Assembly (NCBI GenBank): GCA_005880345.1
Contig: VBGE01000043.1
Span: forward strand, 1 to 8,953
Reading direction: 5' to 3'
Length of the DNA: 8,953 nt
Origin: Chloroflexota bacterium
Lineage (GTDB): Bacteria; Chloroflexota; Dormibacteria; Dormibacterales; Dormibacteraceae
The position numbers were made by a program, and so were the translations under genes. Below, piece by piece: positions 6,800 to 8,953 of the stretch. The notes below the pieces were generated by a model. That model was not told the origin of the DNA. It saw only the letters and a list, made by a program, of their open reading frames with translations, and searched no databases. Position 1 is the stretch's first letter. Each line of letters starts with the position of its first letter.

Positions 6800-7968
6800 G
6801 AAGAACCCTGCACGCGATCGGGGATGCGCAGCGCCATGGCGACCCATGCCATGGCGCCCGCCGCCAGGATGCCCGGCGCGAACGCGAGAATCGCGTTGCC
6901 GGTCGCGTCCCACAGCGCGCCGGCGATCAGCGGGATGAGAAACCCGGTCGCGTACTGCACGGTGAAGATCGCCGCGCTCATGCTGGCCACGCCCCCGGGC
7001 GGGGCCAGCCGCGGCGGCAGGCTCAGCACGACGACAAACGCAAGCGCGGTCGAGAAGCCGAGCACCGGCGCCCAGAGGACGGCGCCGAGTCCTGGCGTGA
7101 GGACGAGGCCGAGCTGCGCCACCGCCATCACCACGGCCGAGCCGATGAACCCCGCGCGGCCTGTGAGCAGCCGTGGCAACAGGGCGACCGCGGGCGCGGT
7201 CAGCAGCTGCGCACCGTTCAGCAGCGCGAGCGCAGGCGCGATCAAGGAGTGGCGGCCGGTCTGTTCGAGAAAATCGGGGATGTATGCGTTGGCGCCGAAG
7301 TACGCAGCCGACGCCATGCCCATCACCACTCCGATGCGGATCGCCTGGCCCTGCCGCCAGTCAGGCCACCACCGTGAGGCGCCTGCGGGCCGCTGGGTCC
7401 GTGATGGGGCCGCGACGCCGATCGCGACAGCACTCGCCAGCACGATGAGCGACCAGCTCGCGAGCGCCCAGCGCCAGTCGCCGTGCGCGAGAGGCAGGAC
7501 GCCGACCGGTGTGGTCAGCGCGGTGGGCAGCGTCTCGCCGATCAGGATGCCGTTGCTGTAGACCGCGGTCGCGATGGCGATCCGCCGCGGAAACCACTCG
7601 CGCACGAGGTGAGGGAAGGCGGGCTGAGTCACCGCCACGCCCACACCCATCAGGAACGTCGATGCGAACAGAACCGCAACGCTCGGCCCCAATCCCCGCA
7701 GCGCGCCGAACAGCGCCACGGTGCCCAGGCCGGCGATCACTGCGCCGCGCACCCCGAGCTTGGCGATCAGCAACGAGCCGGGCACTGCGGCGAGGGCGAG
7801 GATCAGCACGGGGCCGGAGACCAGCACGCCCACCGCCTTCTCGTCGAGGTGCAGCTCGCGATGGATCAGTGGCACTAAGGGCGGCACCGCGAGCATCGTC
7901 AGGCGGAGGTCGATCCCGCCGAGCCACAGCAGCAGCAGCCGCACCCAGTCCTTGCGCGTCAGGCGCAT
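6796..7968 (-). CDS. MFS transporter, CynX/NimT (cyanate/nitroimidazole) type
   Basis: This 390-residue inner-membrane protein of the major facilitator superfamily has about 12 hydrophobic segments. A polar central loop lies at about residues 186-210, splitting two bundles. The N-terminus (LWLGGIDLRLTMLAVPPLVP, residues 14-33), the helix with AAVPGSLLIAKLGVR (60-74) and the GDWRWALASW stretch (163-172) resemble the CynX/NimT group, named for cyanate uptake in E. coli and 2-nitroimidazole transport. Most members are uncharacterised, so the substrate is unknown. No cyanase or other partner gene is adjacent. The ATG at 7968 has only a weak Shine-Dalgarno (GGGGA, about 7 nt upstream). The gene diverges from the DsrE-like gene with 24 bp between start codons, so its promoter must reach into that gene. 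It converges on the amine oxidase gene with overlapping stop codons. Confidence 0.88.
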   Translation of the reverse strand: MRLTRKDWVRLLLLWLGGIDLRLTMLAVPPLVPLIHRELHLDEKAVGVLVSGPVLILALAAVPGSLLIAKLGVRGAVIAGLGTVALFGALRGLGPSVAVLFASTFLMGVGVAVTQPAFPHLVREWFPRRIAIATAVYSNGILIGETLPTALTTPVGVLPLAHGDWRWALASWSLIVLASAVAIGVAAPSRTQRPAGASRWWPDWRQGQAIRIGVVMGMASAAYFGANAYIPDFLEQTGRHSLIAPALALLNGAQLLTAPAVALLPRLLTGRAGFIGSAVVMAVAQLGLVLTPGLGAVLWAPVLGFSTALAFVVVLSLPPRLAPPGGVASMSAAIFTVQYATGFLIPLIAGALWDATGNAILAFAPGILAAGAMAWVAMALRIPDRVQGSS

Positions 7969-7979
7969 GGACGATTCCC

Positions 7980-7985
7980 CATACT
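7980..7985 (+). promoter_or_regulatory. Candidate -10 box for a leaderless DsrE-like transcript
   Basis: CATACT matches TATAAT at 4 of 6 bases and ends 7 bp before the GTG at 7993. That is the spacing expected if transcription starts at the start codon itself. No Shine-Dalgarno precedes the GTG, which fits a leaderless mRNA. A -35 element would lie inside the divergent transporter gene; none is obvious. Tentative. Confidence 0.3.
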
Positions 7986-7992
7986 GGGACCC

Positions 7993-8355
7993 GTGGCTGG
8001 ACTACTCATCGTCACCGCGGCCGGACCCGAGGAACCGACGCGCGCGAGCATCCCGTTCCACATAGCGGTCAACGGGGCCAAGCCCGGCGGCACTGTGGTG
8101 GCGATTGCCCTGACCGGCGAGGCGGCCGAGCTGGTCAAGCCGGACGTCATCGCCAACGTCTTCGGGCTAGGCGTGCCGCCGCTGCGCGACCTCCTCGACA
8201 AGTGCCTGGACAACGACGTACCCATCTACGTTTGAAAAGGCTGCGCCGAGGCCCGTGGGGTCTTGCCGGAGATGCTCACCCCGAACGAGAAGTTCATCAC
8301 GCCGCCGGAACTCGTGCGCCTGACGATGGAGGCGGATAAAGTCCTCAGCTTCTAG
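7993..8355 (+). CDS. DsrE-family protein, candidate selenoprotein (in-frame UGA = Sec81)
   Basis: A GTG start at 7993 opens a frame of 120 residues if the UGA at 8233-8235 is read as selenocysteine, or 80 residues if it stops. Residues 1-80 look like the small cytoplasmic DsrE-like fold: a beta strand [15 protein letters not shown] (4-18), then [14 protein letters not shown] (34-47) and a VPIYV strand (76-80) leading into the redox site. After the UGA the frame continues [13 protein letters not shown] and ends [10 protein letters not shown] before TAG (8353-8355). Relatives as I recall them read CxxC-x-x-x-RG here, so the product carries Sec81-Lys-Gly-Cys84 in place of CxxC. A SECIS-like hairpin follows (8247-8265). 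DsrE folds act in sulfur transfer or thiol redox chemistry; the partner here is unknown. The full frame ends in a 4-bp stop overlap with the convergent synthetase gene. Alternatives are a nonsense mutation or a sequencing error of TGC/TGT. Confidence 0.8.
8236..8265 (+). promoter_or_regulatory. Candidate bacterial SECIS element downstream of the UGA
   Basis: CGAGGCCC (8247-8254) can pair with GGGTCTTG (8258-8265). The result is 8 bp including two G-U pairs, closing a GUG loop (8255-8257). The loop lies 19 nt after the UGA and starts with G, consistent with known bacterial SECIS elements, which sit within the coding region about 16-37 nt from the UGA and need a G among the first two loop bases. 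The structure would bind SelB with Sec-tRNA. GC-rich DNA forms hairpins easily, so this supports the UGA reading rather than proving it. Confidence 0.6.
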
Positions 8356-8953
8356 CTGCGGGTCGCGCCGATGGCGGCGAGCGCGCTCGGGTTCTCCAGC
8401 GAGGAAAGGTCGCCCGGATCCTTGCCGGTATAGACCGACTTGACGACACGCCGCAGGATCTTGGCGTTGCGGGTTCGCGGCAGGTCGCTCACGAAGTGGA
8501 TCGCATGCGGGCGCAGCGGCTTGCCCAACGCGCCGGCGACGAGGTCCGACAGCTCGCGCGCCAGCTCCTCGCTCGGCTTCTGGTTCGGCCGCAGGATGAC
8601 GAAGCACACCAGCACCTCGCCCTTCAGCTCGTCCGGCACGCCGATCGCGGCGGCCTCCGCGACCGCAAGGTGGCCGACCAGCACCGACTCCACCTCGGCC
8701 GGCCCCAGGCGCTTGCCGGCGATCTTGATCGTGTCGTCGGAGCGGCCGAGCACGTACCACAGCCCATCCTGCGGGTCGACATATGCCCAGTCGCCGTGCA
8801 CCCATAGGTCGTCGAACCTGCTCCAGTACGTGTCGAGGTAGCGCTGCCGGTCGCCCCAGAAGCCCCGCGTCATCCCTGGCCATGGATTGCGAAGGGCCAG
8901 CTCGCCAACCTCGCCGCGCACCGAGCGCCCGTCGGAATCGAGCACGTCGCCCG
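8352..8953 (-). CDS. Acyl/acetyl-CoA synthetase (AMP-forming), C-terminal part, cut by the window edge
   Basis: About 199 C-terminal residues of an adenylate-forming ligase are present; the start lies beyond the right edge. The enzyme activates a carboxylate to acyl-AMP and then acyl-CoA in the cytoplasm. Visible core motifs are [18 protein letters not shown] (conserved Asp that binds ribose, motif A7) and the hinge [20 protein letters not shown] (A8). [11 protein letters not shown] (A10) holds the catalytic Lys, encoded at 8462-8460. This Lys is the acetylation site in Acs enzymes. The tail [17 protein letters not shown] resembles an acetyl-CoA-synthetase-like group, but the substrate pocket is outside the window, so acetate, propionate or another acid cannot be chosen. 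The GTG at 8945 is internal, since the frame stays open to 8953 with family-like residues. Its TAG overlaps the TAG of the DsrE-like gene (CTAG, 8352-8355). Confidence 0.9.
   Translation of the reverse strand, partial: GDVLDSDGRSVRGEVGELALRNPWPGMTRGFWGDRQRYLDTYWSRFDDLWVHGDWAYVDPQDGLWYVLGRSDDTIKIAGKRLGPAEVESVLVGHLAVAEAAAIGVPDELKGEVLVCFVILRPNQKPSEELARELSDLVAGALGKPLRPHAIHFVSDLPRTRNAKILRRVVKSVYTGKDPGDLSSLENPSALAAIGATRS

Noticed and set aside
8233..8235. Global UGA reassignment to Gly or Trp as the cause of the in-frame UGA
   Set aside because: The fusion gene and the small ORF end in TGA, Trp is encoded by TGG throughout, and the GC-rich composition does not fit the known reassigned lineages.
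7509..8339. 276-codon plus-strand frame across the transporter and DsrE-like genes
   Set aside because: Its Arg/Ala-rich low-complexity translation spans two well-supported genes in other frames and has no family signature.
8167..8883. 238-codon minus-strand frame across the DsrE-like gene and synthetase
   Set aside because: It is a frame shadow of the synthetase, whose own frame carries the adenylation motifs.
1..8953. CRISPR array, insertion sequence or phage module
   Set aside because: No regularly spaced repeats, transposase-like frames, terminal inverted repeats or phage structural genes are visible.

Overview
This is a GC-rich chromosomal window with ordinary bacterial codon use. Genes lie on both strands with tight spacing. 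The gene types fit a high-GC soil or freshwater lineage such as Chloroflexota, Dormibacterota or Actinomycetota. They include a sugar-nucleotidyltransferase/mutase fusion of the kind known from Streptomyces and Chloroflexota, a Tat-exported amine oxidase, a secreted sialidase-fold protein and a DsrE-like protein. I cannot fix the phylum from the sequence alone.

Layout. (1) 1-106, minus strand: the first 35 codons of an alpha-glucan (glycogen) phosphorylase that runs off the left edge. (2) 107-319: the divergent intergenic region, with one 7-bp inverted repeat. (3) 320-2842, plus: an 840-residue sugar-1-phosphate nucleotidyltransferase, left-handed beta-helix and phosphomannomutase-like fusion. 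Its mutase domain has lost the standard active-site motifs. (4) 2868-2943: tRNA-Gly(CCC) with an encoded CCA, followed by a nested inverted repeat. (5) 3056-3217: a possible small gene of unknown function. (6) 3364-5042: a secreted sialidase/BNR-like protein split by a frame change near 4078-4085, then a strong intrinsic terminator. (7) 5132-6799: a Tat-exported flavin amine oxidase. (8) 6796-7968, minus: a CynX/NimT-like MFS transporter. (9) 7993-8355, plus: a small DsrE-family protein with an in-frame UGA. (10) 8352-8953, minus: the C-terminal part of an acyl/acetyl-CoA synthetase that runs off the right edge.

The main discovery is item 9. A stop-to-stop reading ends the gene at UGA (8233-8235), but the same frame continues for 39 sense codons to a TAG. 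The continuation completes the DsrE-like domain. The UGA falls where relatives, as I recall them, have the first Cys of a CxxC redox motif, so the product would contain Sec-Lys-Gly-Cys. An 8-bp hairpin with a G-starting loop lies 19 nt after the UGA, which suits a bacterial SECIS element. Read through, the gene ends in a 4-bp stop-codon overlap with the convergent synthetase gene, leaving no gap. I therefore annotate a candidate selenoprotein. The window holds no selA, selB, selC or selD, so Sec decoding capacity has to be checked elsewhere in the genome.

Functional links. The phosphorylase and the nucleotidyltransferase fusion are divergent neighbours that both handle sugar phosphates (glycogen breakdown and activated sugars for glycans). 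The two exported proteins and the transporter look like independent accessory functions. No mobile element, CRISPR array or phage gene is visible.
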